From assembly GCF_015163715.1 (NCBI RefSeq), contig NZ_JADDUM010000095.1, positions 1 to 56,643 of the forward strand: DNA of 56,643 nt, in the 5' to 3' direction. Within the stretch, counting starts at the first letter, position 1, and each line of letters starts with the position of its first letter. The notes beneath the pieces are model-generated. The model was not told the origin of the DNA. It did no database searches and saw only the letters and a program-made list of their open reading frames with translations. A program made the position numbers and the translations under genes. The DNA comes from Pseudomonas cyclaminis. GTDB lineage: Bacteria; Pseudomonadota; Gammaproteobacteria; Pseudomonadales; Pseudomonadaceae. Shown here piece after piece: positions 1 to 8,193 of the stretch.

Positions 1-21
1 CGGGGCAAGCCCGCTCACCAC
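1..21. repeat. REP-like half element at the window edge
   Basis: The first bases carry the CGGGGCAAGCCC core followed by a CACCACA tail, resembling one arm of the complete palindrome at 55-128. It is cut by the window edge, so its partner arm cannot be seen. Confidence 0.45.
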
Positions 22-54
22 AGTTACAGTGTTCCTCCTTAACTGACTGGCATT

Positions 55-138
55 GGGGCTTGCCCCCGATAGCGGTGGATCAGCCAACGAATCTGTTGGC
101 TGGCACTCTGCTATCGGGGGCAAGCCCCCTCCCACATT
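55..138. repeat. REP doublet (REPIN-like palindrome)
   Basis: A 19-base arm at 55-73 is perfectly repeated in inverted orientation at 110-128, with the core GGGGCTTGCCCCCGATAGC. A second nested inverted repeat (CAGCCAAC at 81-88, GTTGGCTG at 94-101) sits between the arms, so the whole unit can fold as a long hairpin. The right arm continues into CTCCCACA, the tail usual for extragenic repeats of the P. fluorescens group. It lies just downstream of the gene ending at 156, a usual intergenic site. REP doublets of this kind are mobilised in trans by RAYT transposases; no RAYT gene is in this window. Confidence 0.8.
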
Positions 139-155
139 TGGGTTTTGTGTTGGAT

Positions 156-1040
156 TCAGCTGTGGCGGTAGAACCGATCCAATAGCGCCGGCAACCCCGC
201 CCGCCACGCCCGTGGCTTGATGCCGAAGGTGTGGAGGATTTTCTTGCAGGCCAGCACCGCGTGTTGCGGTTCATCTGCCGCATCCGGCCGGGCTGCGTGG
301 GCCTGGGCGGTGGGGGATTCAATCGCCAACGGGTGGAAATTGCGCGCTTCGGTGAGAATCGCCTGGCCCAGCGCCAGCGGCGTGGTGGCCTCCTGGCCGG
401 CGTAGTGGTAAGTGCCCCACAGCGGCGCCGCGCAATCGAGTTGCTTGAGCACCGAGATGATCACGCGCGCCGCATCATCCACCGGCGTCGGGTTGCCGCG
501 TCGGTCATCCGCCATCAGCAACTCGTCGGCGTTCTCTGCCCGGGCCAGGAAGCGCCCGAGGGTGCCATCAACGCTGTCATCCAGCAGCCAGCCAAAGCGC
601 AGCAACACATGTTGCGGGCACGTGGCGCGCACACTCTGTTCGATACGCCACAACGCCTGGCCACGCAGGCCCAGGGGCACCGGCTCGTCCTTTTCGCTGT
701 AGGCGGTGGCACGGGAGCCATCGAATACGCGGTAGCTGGACGGTTGCAGCAAGGTGATGTTGTGGTGTTGGCACAGTTCGGCCAGGCGTTCGATGGCGAA
801 CTCCTGGGAAGCCAAACGGGTTTCGCTGACGGCTTCGGCCTGGAACCAGTCGAAGTAGTAGGCGAGATTGATCAAGGCATCGGGACGGGTGTCGTCGAGC
901 AATTGGGTGAGGCTCGCGGCATCCCAGCCGTCTTGGGGCGGTTTGGGTGCGAGGAAACCGATGTCTTCCTCTGCACCGAGGCGAATCAGCGCCTGCCCGA
1001 GGGCATTCCCGCCGCCCAGTAACATAAGGCGCATTCGCAT
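156..1040 (-). CDS. RmlD-like sugar nucleotide-binding protein (NAD-dependent reductase fold)
   Basis: A 294-residue protein of the dTDP-4-dehydrorhamnose reductase (RmlD)/extended SDR type. The N-terminus has a Rossmann glycine-rich turn (LLGGGNALGQAL, about residues 6-17) and the middle has the PSSYRVFDG segment where RmlD proteins carry the S/T-S-x-V-F-D-G motif, followed by the region that normally holds the YxxxK pair. Here that reads LGLRGQALWRIE, without a clear YxxxK, so catalysis is uncertain. The frame is open upstream to 1274, but the ATG at 1040 starts exactly at the Rossmann strand and fits the family length. There is no rml operon around it, which argues against O-antigen rhamnose synthesis; the substrate is unknown. 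Confidence 0.75.
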   Translation of the reverse strand: MRMRLMLLGGGNALGQALIRLGAEEDIGFLAPKPPQDGWDAASLTQLLDDTRPDALINLAYYFDWFQAEAVSETRLASQEFAIERLAELCQHHNITLLQPSSYRVFDGSRATAYSEKDEPVPLGLRGQALWRIEQSVRATCPQHVLLRFGWLLDDSVDGTLGRFLARAENADELLMADDRRGNPTPVDDAARVIISVLKQLDCAAPLWGTYHYAGQEATTPLALGQAILTEARNFHPLAIESPTAQAHAARPDAADEPQHAVLACKKILHTFGIKPRAWRAGLPALLDRFYRHS

Positions 1041-1152
1041 AGATTGAGCAGGCCCGGTCTGTTTGGAACGTTGGCTATGGTCGGCAGGCCCAGGGGCCTT
1101 GCCGCTGGCATTTGCCAGAATCGTTGCATTTTGCGGGTTTGTAGCGCAACCG

Positions 1153-3126
1153 TCACGGATTAAGTGTCTTGACACCGGGCTCTGCGGGCGCGTGTTCCAG
1201 CGCCGCACGCTGAGGCACCATGACCTGCTGTGGATAAGTCTGCGCGAAGTGCACCTCGGGGCAGTTATCCACAAGCTTTTTCAGACGCTGATTAAACGCA
1301 CGACTGACAGCATATTGCCCACCCGACACCGTGCGGAACTGCGCGGTGAGCACCACACCATTGAGGTCCATCTTGTCGACACCAAACACCTCCAGCGGGC
1401 CTTGCAGGTTGTACTTGAGGAACACATCGTCGCGGATCGCCTGACCGGCTTCACGAATCAACTCCACGGCCTTGTCCACATCGGTGTCGTAGGTGAACTG
1501 CACCGAGAAGAACGCATAGGCAAATTGCCGCGACTGATTGGTGACAGCCTTGATCTGCCCGAACGGCACCGAATGCACAAACCCCTTGCCGTCGCGCAGG
1601 CGCAGGGTGCGGATGGTCAGGCCCTCGACGGTGCCGGCGTGGCCGGAGTCGAGCACCACCCAGTCGCCGATGGACAGCGTGTCCTCAATGATGATGAACA
1701 ACCCGGTGATCACATCCTGCACCAGTTGCTGGGAGCCGAAACCAATGGCCAGGCCGACCACACCGGCACCCGCCAGCAGCGGCGCGACATTGATGCCCAG
1801 GTTGGCCATGGTGGTGATCGCGCAGATGACCACCAGAATGATCTTCACCGCATTACGCACCAGCGGCAGGATGGTTTTCACCCGCGTGCTCGGCTGGCGG
1901 TTGGAGCGTTTGTTCACCGGCGGTTTCAGCGCTTCCTGGATCGCCGTGTCGAGCACCACCCAGAACAGCCACGTCATCAGCAGGATCAGGCCGATGCTGC
2001 TCAAGGAGTCGCTGATCGCCCGCCCGATGGAGTTGCGCTGGGCAAACTCGAACAACGACACACCCCAGATCCGCCCGAGGATTTCGATAAAGGCGATGGC
2101 CATGACGATGCGCAGGATGGCGTGCAACAGACTGAGGAAACGTTCCTTGTAGGCGCTGCTGCGCTGGATCGCCACCTGGCTGCGGGACTTGAACAGGTGC
2201 TGCAGCACGGTACTCAGGAACACGGTGCCAATCAGCAGAATCGTGGTGAACAGCGCGCAACGCAGGGCTTTCTGGTTATCGTCACCGGCACCGATCAAGT
2301 TGATCGCCGAGACCAGCACCATCAACAGAATCGGCCAGTACCACAAGCCGGAAAACACCCGCAACGATTGCTGCAACGCCGGGTGTTTAAGGCGCTGAGC
2401 CAGAGGTCGATTGCGGATCAGGTGGGCGACCGGCCGACGCAGGCGCACCACCAGCACGCCGAAAATCACCGCCGCGAACAGGCCGGTAAACACCGCGATG
2501 CTGCTGGTGATATTGCCGCCCAGTTGACGGGCGATTTGTGGGCTGGTCAGGGCATCGCTGAGGGCGGCGAGGAAGCCGATCAAGAACAGCGGCTTGGGGC
2601 AGTAATCGCGAATAATCTGCACCGCCGGGCGCTTGTGGCCGACGTTGAACATGACAATGACGCACAAGAGCATCGACGTGGAAAAAATGCCGCTGCTGGT
2701 GGCATAGGCAAAACACAGCGCCAGCGCACGCCCCACTGAAGTGGGCAGAAAGTGACTGACATAAAGGGTCAGCGGCAAGCAGATCAGCGCCGGGATCGTG
2801 TAGGGCACCACATAGCCGAGCACCGCGTGCAGGCGCTTGCGCTGTGCAACAAATGACCGTCGCCCCAGGCGCTGCACGATAAACCGCCCCAACAGCGTCA
2901 GGACGGTAAACGCGCCGACCCACACCCCGGACAGCAGCAGGAAATTTCCGGCCACAGTCCACGGCGAACGTTCTGACGTTTGGTTAACCAACCGCCCTAC
3001 TTCATCCGCCGCCCTGTCCGCACGCAGGCGCCAGGCGTCGATCAGGTTTTGATTGAGATCGAGCTTGTCCTGCACATCGTCGATGCTGGAGCTGATCGCA
3101 CCAAGCAGACCGCCTTCTACCAGCAA
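1153..3126 (-). CDS. MscS-family mechanosensitive channel, N-terminal frameshift suspected
   Basis: The body of a large MscS-type channel: a helical periplasmic or linker region, many membrane segments (roughly residues 60-330), then the pore helix and beta domain with the conserved GLAIGFGSQQLVQD stretch and an IGDWV motif. It would sit in the inner membrane and release solutes on hypo-osmotic shock. In this frame the only start-like codon after the upstream stop (3151-3153) is a TTG at 3126, with no properly spaced ribosome binding site. A convincing signal peptide (LNLKTALLLGALLCC...ALHA) begins at the TTG at 3236 behind an AAGGAG, but is one base out of phase and ends at a TAG soon after. 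A single missing base near 3140-3150, in a GC-rich run, would join the two. Either a real frameshift or a sequencing error; the body itself is intact. Confidence 0.85.
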   Translation of the reverse strand: MLVEGGLLGAISSSIDDVQDKLDLNQNLIDAWRLRADRAADEVGRLVNQTSERSPWTVAGNFLLLSGVWVGAFTVLTLLGRFIVQRLGRRSFVAQRKRLHAVLGYVVPYTIPALICLPLTLYVSHFLPTSVGRALALCFAYATSSGIFSTSMLLCVIVMFNVGHKRPAVQIIRDYCPKPLFLIGFLAALSDALTSPQIARQLGGNITSSIAVFTGLFAAVIFGVLVVRLRRPVAHLIRNRPLAQRLKHPALQQSLRVFSGLWYWPILLMVLVSAINLIGAGDDNQKALRCALFTTILLIGTVFLSTVLQHLFKSRSQVAIQRSSAYKERFLSLLHAILRIVMAIAFIEILGRIWGVSLFEFAQRNSIGRAISDSLSSIGLILLMTWLFWVVLDTAIQEALKPPVNKRSNRQPSTRVKTILPLVRNAVKIILVVICAITTMANLGINVAPLLAGAGVVGLAIGFGSQQLVQDVITGLFIIIEDTLSIGDWVVLDSGHAGTVEGLTIRTLRLRDGKGFVHSVPFGQIKAVTNQSRQFAYAFFSVQFTYDTDVDKAVELIREAGQAIRDDVFLKYNLQGPLEVFGVDKMDLNGVVLTAQFRTVSGGQYAVSRAFNQRLKKLVDNCPEVHFAQTYPQQVMVPQRAALEHAPAEPGVKTLNP

Positions 3127-3236
3127 CTCCGGCTTGGCCGCGCCTCGGGTTCAGGCGCCGCGGCCGCGGCGTGCAATGCGCCACTGCCGCAACAGAGCAG
3201 CGCACCAAGCAGTAAAGCTGTCTTGAGATTGAGCAA
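3127..3236 (-). other. Out-of-frame signal peptide segment of the mscS gene
   Basis: Reading from the TTG at 3236 gives a positively charged start, a Leu-rich hydrophobic core and an Ala-rich cleavage region, then Pro/Glu residues, which is what the N-terminus of the downstream channel gene should look like. The AAGGAG about nine bases upstream makes it the natural translation start. The frame runs into a TAG shortly after 3126 because it is one base out of register with the channel body. Confidence 0.6.
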
Positions 3237-3247
3237 AACACCGGGCT

Positions 3248-3269
3248 CCTTACAGAAGGGTCTGTAAGG
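3248..3269 (-). promoter_or_regulatory. Hairpin covering the mscS ribosome binding site
   Basis: A 9-bp inverted repeat (CCTTACAGA at 3248-3256, TCTGTAAGG at 3261-3269) with a 4-base loop. On the minus-strand transcript the 3' arm contains the AAGG of the AAGGAG that precedes the TTG at 3236, so pairing would hide part of the Shine-Dalgarno. There is no following U-tract, so it does not look like a terminator for the upstream operon. Confidence 0.5.
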
Positions 3270-3295
3270 AACTGACGGGTTTCAGCGGGGATGGT

Positions 3296-4126
3296 TCACT
3301 TCAGGTCGACATTCAGGCTCGGTGCGCCAAACGCTACCAACTGCGCGTTGGAACCGGCGAAATAGCCTTTCCAGAAGCCTTCCAGCGCTTGGATAGTCTT
3401 GCCGGAACGATAAGCCTGCTTGACGTCCTTGGTCACCAGCGCCGCACCGGCCACATAGACGCGCGCGCCCTGCAGGTCGGCGAACAGGCCCTTGTCAGCC
3501 ACACGCTTGAGCTCGGCGTCGGGTTGCAGGTCGCGAATCCGGTTGTTGGCGTAGAAGCTGCCGAAGTCGCTGTTTTCCAGCATGTCGGAAATCAACAACA
3601 CCACACGTTCCTGGGCCGGTTGCTGGCCCAGGTCGTTGCCGATATCACGCAACGACTGGAAGATCTCACTGCGTGCAATGTCTTCGGACGCTTCACGCAG
3701 CGTGGTCACAAACACATTGCCAAAGGTCTTGTTGAAAAAGCTGCGCTGCTCGGCAAGGCAGGTGTCGAAGGTGCGCAGCGATTGCATACCGACCCGCTCG
3801 CGGACCTTCTCATCGATGCCCTGGTTGAGTTCGCCGGCAAAGCGCAATTGCATGAACTGCCCCGGCAGAAACGCCGAGAAGCTGTATAGCCGGACCTTGT
3901 CGCCCGGTTGTACAAAGCGCTGAATCTGGGCCCAGGTAGACTTCTGAATGACCTCGGGCATCGGGATCGTTTGATCGATGATCACCGTCAACTCGCGCCC
4001 CGCGGCCACGGGCCGAAACTCGGCGACCTTGGCGTAGGGGTAGCAATCCGGAATGTCATTGCGCTCGCCGGCCATCGCCATCAAGGGCGCCAGCAACAGG
4101 GCACAGAAAAAGCGCGGGTTCATCAT
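3296..4126 (-). CDS. Secreted VWA-like protein of unknown function
   Basis: A 276-residue protein with a signal peptide (residues 1-19, ending AMA) and a fold that looks like a von Willebrand A/integrin I domain: strand VIIDQTIPMP carries a degenerate D-x-T-x-x metal-site motif near residue 51, and VVLLISDMLENS near residue 177 resembles the central VWA strand. Only part of a MIDAS site can be recognised, so metal binding is uncertain. It is the last gene of a three-gene operon; its ATG directly follows the TGA of the preceding membrane-protein gene with no spacer, suggesting translational coupling. The likely location is the periplasm, perhaps holding a partner exposed by the membrane protein or the OmpA-like lipoprotein. 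No specific function is known to me. Confidence 0.7.
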   Translation of the reverse strand: MMNPRFFCALLLAPLMAMAGERNDIPDCYPYAKVAEFRPVAAGRELTVIIDQTIPMPEVIQKSTWAQIQRFVQPGDKVRLYSFSAFLPGQFMQLRFAGELNQGIDEKVRERVGMQSLRTFDTCLAEQRSFFNKTFGNVFVTTLREASEDIARSEIFQSLRDIGNDLGQQPAQERVVLLISDMLENSDFGSFYANNRIRDLQPDAELKRVADKGLFADLQGARVYVAGAALVTKDVKQAYRSGKTIQALEGFWKGYFAGSNAQLVAFGAPSLNVDLK

Positions 4127-5686
4127 TCAGGCACCTGTGGCGTCAAAGTCTTTAAGCAATTGCTGTTCGGCACGCAGCGCCAGCACATCTTCCAAAGCGT
4201 GGCCTTTGGCACGGCTGATCGTTGCCAATTGTTCTTCGCTGTAGGCCGTCAGGTCCTTGCCGCGCAGGGCGTCGAGACCTTCCGAGGCAGCAACCGGCGT
4301 CCGCACGGGGGCTGCTGGTGCTGGTGCTGGTGCCGCGACTTCCGCTACCACCGGTGCAGCAGGTGCAACCGGAACACTGACGGGTTTGGCCACCGGTTGC
4401 GGATTGCCCGGCAACGCCTGTTTACGCGCTACGTAGGTCTCAAAGCTGCGATTGTGTGCCGTGGTCAACGCCGCCTGCTGCTGGGCGTTGGTGGTGGTGC
4501 GCCCGGCAAGCTTGAGCTGCAACTTGCTCAGTTTGTGATCGGCGTGGGAGGCAATTTCCACGCGCTGGCTCTGCATCCAGTTTTCCAGGGCTTCGCCGCT
4601 GGAGAATTTGTGGGTGTGCTCCCAGGCTGTCTTGGATTCAACCCCGGCAAACCCGAAGATCGACGCCAGCCAAATGCTGGTGATCTGGATCGCGATGTAG
4701 ATCACCGACAGCACAATGAAGGTGATCAGCGAGGCTTTGCGGATCGCGTCCATCTTGTCGGTCAGGGTTTGCTTATCTGCCTGATCGTTGATCGCCGCCG
4801 AATCGGCCGGCAGTTCGAACGGGCTGGCCGAGTCGTAATTCTGCTGGGCAAAAGCATGGGGGCTGCCGACCATTTCGGTCTCGATGCTTTTGAGCTGCAT
4901 CGTGCGGATACCGAACGCGGCAATCGCGATAATCGCGATCCAGATACCGGTGGTGATCATCCAGCCACGGCTCGGCGTCACGGTGTGGTTGGTGTTGATG
5001 CGCGCCAGGATGCGGTTGTAGTCCTTGCCGTCTTTATCGCTGTCGGTGTGTTTGATGCCGATGCCCGGCAACTCCTTGAGCTGGTTCGGGCGGTCGCTGT
5101 CGCTGTCGTTTTCCCACCAGTGGCGTGCCTTGCTGATCAGCGCGTTCTTGTGCGCGGCGCGGCCAGTGACTTCGGCCAGGATCGCCGAGGCGACCGCCAG
5201 CAAGAAGGCGAACAACCAGCCCATCCAGCTTTGATCGTTAGCCGACAGGTTCTGGTTGATAAAGGGCACCAGCACGTAGGCAAAACCCACGGCCTCGAAC
5301 ATGATCAGCATAAAGATCAGGGCAAACACCCAGAACGGCCGCTCTCGGCGCCCGCGCTCACCAATGGTGCGCAGGTAGGATTCGCTCTTGTTGAAGAAAT
5401 CGACATCTTCCGCGCCGATTTTTTCATAGCGCGAATAGTAGGCGTCGCACAGCTCGCTTTCGGATTTCGGCCAGCCATGGGCATCAAGCATCAGGCTCTG
5501 CTTGGACAAGCGCGCCACTTTGCCGATCACGGGCACGCCGTGCCACACACGCATGACGAAATACCCCACCTTGTCCCAATACGCTTGAATCAGGATGGCC
5601 GCCAGCAGCGTGGAAATCACCAGGCCGGTGATTAGCTTGTTTGCCCAGAGCAGGGCCGTCAGCGCATTGAAGCTGAAGTCTTCCAT
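4127..5686 (-). CDS. Polytopic membrane protein with Pro/Ala linker and C-terminal cap, unknown function
   Basis: 519 residues. Hydrophobic segments lie at about 12-35, 117-142, 155-175, 244-265 and 325-355, giving about five membrane helices. The loop between helices 1 and 2 is charged and holds an E/D-rich YYSRYEKIGAEDVDFF stretch. After helix 5 comes a helical region, then a Pro/Ala/Val-rich linker (about 420-465) and a short terminal domain (LDALRGKDLTAYSEEQL...). The ATG at 5686 has an AGGA eight bases upstream and lies 18 bases after the OmpA-family gene, so the three genes are one transcript. I do not recognise a named family. It might be the inner-membrane part of an envelope-spanning complex whose outer-membrane/peptidoglycan anchor is the preceding lipoprotein. 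Confidence 0.7.
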   Translation of the reverse strand: MEDFSFNALTALLWANKLITGLVISTLLAAILIQAYWDKVGYFVMRVWHGVPVIGKVARLSKQSLMLDAHGWPKSESELCDAYYSRYEKIGAEDVDFFNKSESYLRTIGERGRRERPFWVFALIFMLIMFEAVGFAYVLVPFINQNLSANDQSWMGWLFAFLLAVASAILAEVTGRAAHKNALISKARHWWENDSDSDRPNQLKELPGIGIKHTDSDKDGKDYNRILARINTNHTVTPSRGWMITTGIWIAIIAIAAFGIRTMQLKSIETEMVGSPHAFAQQNYDSASPFELPADSAAINDQADKQTLTDKMDAIRKASLITFIVLSVIYIAIQITSIWLASIFGFAGVESKTAWEHTHKFSSGEALENWMQSQRVEIASHADHKLSKLQLKLAGRTTTNAQQQAALTTAHNRSFETYVARKQALPGNPQPVAKPVSVPVAPAAPVVAEVAAPAPAPAAPVRTPVAASEGLDALRGKDLTAYSEEQLATISRAKGHALEDVLALRAEQQLLKDFDATGA

Positions 5687-5704
5687 GGTGTATGTCCTTG
5701 AGTC

Positions 5705-7147
5705 TTACGCGCGAATCGGCACGAAACGGGTAGTGAAAGCTTCACGGCTGCGCGGGTAGAACAACGCACCGTCCGTGGCTTCGGAGTTTTTCTTGCTGAA
5801 CACCACGTCGATACACGACACCGGTGCCTTGGAGTCTTGGATGAATACGCGATAGAGCACCAGCTCCTCACCCTCGTAGGTGTTGGCCACGGCTTTGCTC
5901 TTGATCGACTTGCGGTTGCCCTCTTTGTAATCCTTGACCACTTCGATGAAGGGCTGGCGGTCGACGCTGGCGCCATCGCGCAGGATCGAAACCGGCGACA
6001 GTGTCACCAGGTGGCCATTGACTACGTTGGCCCACACACGGTTGTTGTAGCCCGGCAGGTATTCGGTGGTGACTTGGGTGTCGAGCGCCTTGCCACTGGC
6101 GAGGTTGAACACCTTGCCGGTTTCACGCGGGCGGTCGGCCTCGCAACTGCTGTTGGGCAGGTCGCTGGCGTGGGCACTGCTGACCAGGGCAAAGCCGGCC
6201 TTTTTCGGCGCGATGCCTTGAGCCAGGGTCCAGCGCGTGTCGCTGGCAGGCTGGCCACCGAAGTCGACCAGGGCGGTGCCCGCGTCAGTGGGTTTGCTCT
6301 CGGCAGTTGGCTTGGCTGTGACGGCGGGCTTGTTTTTCGGCGCGCTGGCGACGGTGCGCGCAGGCTCGGTCGAGGTACCATGCGCCAGGTATTTAGAATT
6401 GTTCTGTTCGGCGTTGACCCGTTTGACCAGCATGTTGCGGTCGGTCACTTCAACGATCTCAACCCGACGGTTCTTGCCGCGTTGCTGCACATCGCTATTG
6501 TCGGCGATCGGCCGCGAAGCCCCCGCGCCCTGGAAGAACATGCGCTGCGGCGCGATGCCTTGCTCGGCCAGGATCGACGCCACAGCGCGGGCACGCTGCT
6601 CGGACAATCGCTGGTTGGTGGCGGCGCTGCCGGTGGCGTCGGTGTGGCCGACGACCAAAATCGCCGCTTGGCTGTTCTGGCCCTGCTTGGGCGCAAACGC
6701 GGCGGCCAGCTTGCGCACCTGGCGCTGACCGTTGGTACTCAACTGCGCGCTGCCGGTGGCGAACATGCCTTCATCCTGCACCTGGGCGACGATGCCTGCC
6801 TCGGTCGGCGCAGGGGCACGGGCGGTGCCGGTAGCCACGTCCTGGCTTTGCAGGGTTTGCACCTGAATGTTCAGGTTCTCTTCTTTGGCAATCCGCTCCA
6901 GTTCCTGCAAGCGGTTCTGCCACAAGTTACCCGCCACACAACCGGCGGCCGCGCCCACGCCACCGCCGACGATGGCCTTTTTGGCGTCGCCGGTGATCGC
7001 GTACGTCAAGCCGGCGCCGAGCAATGCACCACCGGCGCAACCAATGGCCGTGCCGTAGTTTTTCCCCGCATCGTTAAGCGTCGCGCAGCCGCTGAGCGCC
7101 ACGGCGCCGGCAAGCAGGCTGATTTTTCGGGTAAAGGAGGTATTCAC
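5705..7147 (-). CDS. OmpA-family lipoprotein with glycine zipper
   Basis: 480 residues from a GTG at 7147 that has a GGAA eight bases upstream and gives a clean lipoprotein signal ending L-S-G-C (Cys21, followed by Ala, so outer-membrane sorting is expected). An in-frame ATG at 7168 is the alternative start but adds a polar lead and has no evident ribosome binding site. Residues 30-75 form two Gly/Ala-rich helices of the glycine-zipper type. Residues about 127-235 are an OmpA C-terminal domain with GHTDATG (Asp170), LSEQRA (Arg185) and NRRVEI, the meso-DAP peptidoglycan-binding signature. The remaining 240 residues (with Cys near 341 and 455) are a domain I do not recognise. First gene of the three-gene envelope operon. 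Confidence 0.82.
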   Translation of the reverse strand: MNTSFTRKISLLAGAVALSGCATLNDAGKNYGTAIGCAGGALLGAGLTYAITGDAKKAIVGGGVGAAAGCVAGNLWQNRLQELERIAKEENLNIQVQTLQSQDVATGTARAPAPTEAGIVAQVQDEGMFATGSAQLSTNGQRQVRKLAAAFAPKQGQNSQAAILVVGHTDATGSAATNQRLSEQRARAVASILAEQGIAPQRMFFQGAGASRPIADNSDVQQRGKNRRVEIVEVTDRNMLVKRVNAEQNNSKYLAHGTSTEPARTVASAPKNKPAVTAKPTAESKPTDAGTALVDFGGQPASDTRWTLAQGIAPKKAGFALVSSAHASDLPNSSCEADRPRETGKVFNLASGKALDTQVTTEYLPGYNNRVWANVVNGHLVTLSPVSILRDGASVDRQPFIEVVKDYKEGNRKSIKSKAVANTYEGEELVLYRVFIQDSKAPVSCIDVVFSKKNSEATDGALFYPRSREAFTTRFVPIRA

Positions 7148-7413
7148 TTGATGGGTTCCGGCCTTCATGAAAAGAGCCGCCGACCCACTGCCAACGCCCG
7201 AAAAGCGCCAACTGCATCATCCATGAACAGGCCCTGCACAATCGTTGAATGGGGTAGATAGCGCGGGATTGGATCACGTCACTGATGGCAATTCAATAGC
7301 ATTTGTAACTCTATGCGTCCTCCAGAACCGTCCGTAGGACGCTCGAAACTTTCTTCAGCCACCGGCAGTCAGCCATTACATGAAGCCTTGCGCCACTCTT
7401 CACAGGAATACAC
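7148..7413. promoter_or_regulatory. Divergent promoter region with inverted repeat
   Basis: About 265 bases separate the OmpA-family operon (minus) from the ybhP-like operon (plus). It holds an inverted repeat GCGTCCT (7315-7321) / AGGACGC (7336-7342), about 75 bases before the ybhP start, that could be a hairpin or a regulator site. No convincing -35/-10 pair was identified for either direction. Confidence 0.35.
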
Positions 7414-8193
7414 ATGACTGCGATCCCCGACTGGGTGCCCGTTACCCCCAGCGTCGCCATCACGCGCTTTACGGTGCTGACGGTCAATATCCACAAGGGC
7501 TTCACGGCCCTGAACCGACGCTTCATCCTGCCCGAGCTGCGCGAAGCGGTGCGCAGTGTGGGCGCGGATATGGTGTTCTTGCAGGAAATCCACGGCACCC
7601 ATGAGCGCCATCCGCAGCGCTACAGCGACTGGCCGAACATGCCGCAATACGAGTTTCTGGCCGACAGCATCTGGCCGCAGTTTGCTTACGGGCGCAACGC
7701 GGTTTATCCCCATGGCGACCACGGCAATGCGTTGCTGTCGAAATTCCAGATCGTGAGCTACGACAATCTCGATATCTCCCAAAGCGGCCATGAAAACCGT
7801 GGCCTGCTGCATTGCGTGTTGCGTCTGCCGGGCAACGGGCAGGAAGTGCATGCGATCTGTATCCACCTGGGCTTGCGCGAGGTGCATCGCCAACAGCAAT
7901 TGCGTTTGCTGGAGCAGCGCATCCGCGAGATTCCCGCCGATGCACCGCTGGTGGTCGCCGGGGATTTCAACGACTGGCGCCAGCGTGCCGACCTGAGCCA
8001 AAGCGGCCTCACCGAGGTGTTTGTGCACGCCCTTGGCAAACCGGCGCGCACCTTTCCAGCGCGCCTGCCATTGCTGCCGCTGGATCGCATTTACGTGCGC
8101 AATGTAAAGGTGCACAACCCCAAGGTGCTGACCACCCGGCCGTGGTCCCATCTGTCAGACCATGTACCGCTGTCGGTGGAGATTGAGCTATGA
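7414..8193 (+). CDS. ybhP: Endonuclease/exonuclease/phosphatase family protein (YbhP-like)
   Basis: 259 residues of the EEP (DNase I/sphingomyelinase) fold. The catalytic landmarks are in order: VNIHKG (Asn25), LQEIHG (Glu58), CIHLGL (His151), AGDFNDW (Asp184, Asn186) and SDHVPL (Asp249, His250), the metal-dependent phosphodiesterase set. ATG at 7414 follows an AGGA. Its stop overlaps the clsB start by four bases (ATGA), and the order EEP-clsB-ybhN is the same as E. coli ybhP-ybhO-ybhN, so it probably works on membrane phospholipid or a related phosphodiester; the actual substrate is not known. Confidence 0.88.
   Translation: MTAIPDWVPVTPSVAITRFTVLTVNIHKGFTALNRRFILPELREAVRSVGADMVFLQEIHGTHERHPQRYSDWPNMPQYEFLADSIWPQFAYGRNAVYPHGDHGNALLSKFQIVSYDNLDISQSGHENRGLLHCVLRLPGNGQEVHAICIHLGLREVHRQQQLRLLEQRIREIPADAPLVVAGDFNDWRQRADLSQSGLTEVFVHALGKPARTFPARLPLLPLDRIYVRNVKVHNPKVLTTRPWSHLSDHVPLSVEIEL

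Noticed and set aside
55..138. The repeated palindrome as a possible CRISPR unit
   Set aside because: There is no array of regularly spaced copies with unique spacers; the core is a typical Pseudomonas REP.
1063..2739. 558-codon open frame on the plus strand over the mscS gene
   Set aside because: The translation is rich in His, Gln and Arg, the usual look of an antisense shadow; the MscS body on the minus strand has clear motifs.
3002..3241. GTG-started frame beginning MFCSISRQ near the mscS start
   Set aside because: It is in the third frame, gives no proper signal peptide and matches neither the signal nor the channel body.
3908..5635. 575-codon open frame on the plus strand over the membrane-protein gene
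   Set aside because: Antisense shadow with low-complexity CWCWC-type stretches arising from the Pro/Ala linker of the true gene.
4127..7147. OmpA plus membrane protein as a Zorya defence system
   Set aside because: No MotA-type ZorA, no ZorC/ZorD helicase or ZorE nuclease is nearby, and the third gene is a secreted VWA-like protein.
5837..7261. 474-codon open frame on the plus strand over the OmpA-family gene
   Set aside because: The minus-strand frame has a lipobox and a complete OmpA domain, so the antisense frame is a shadow.
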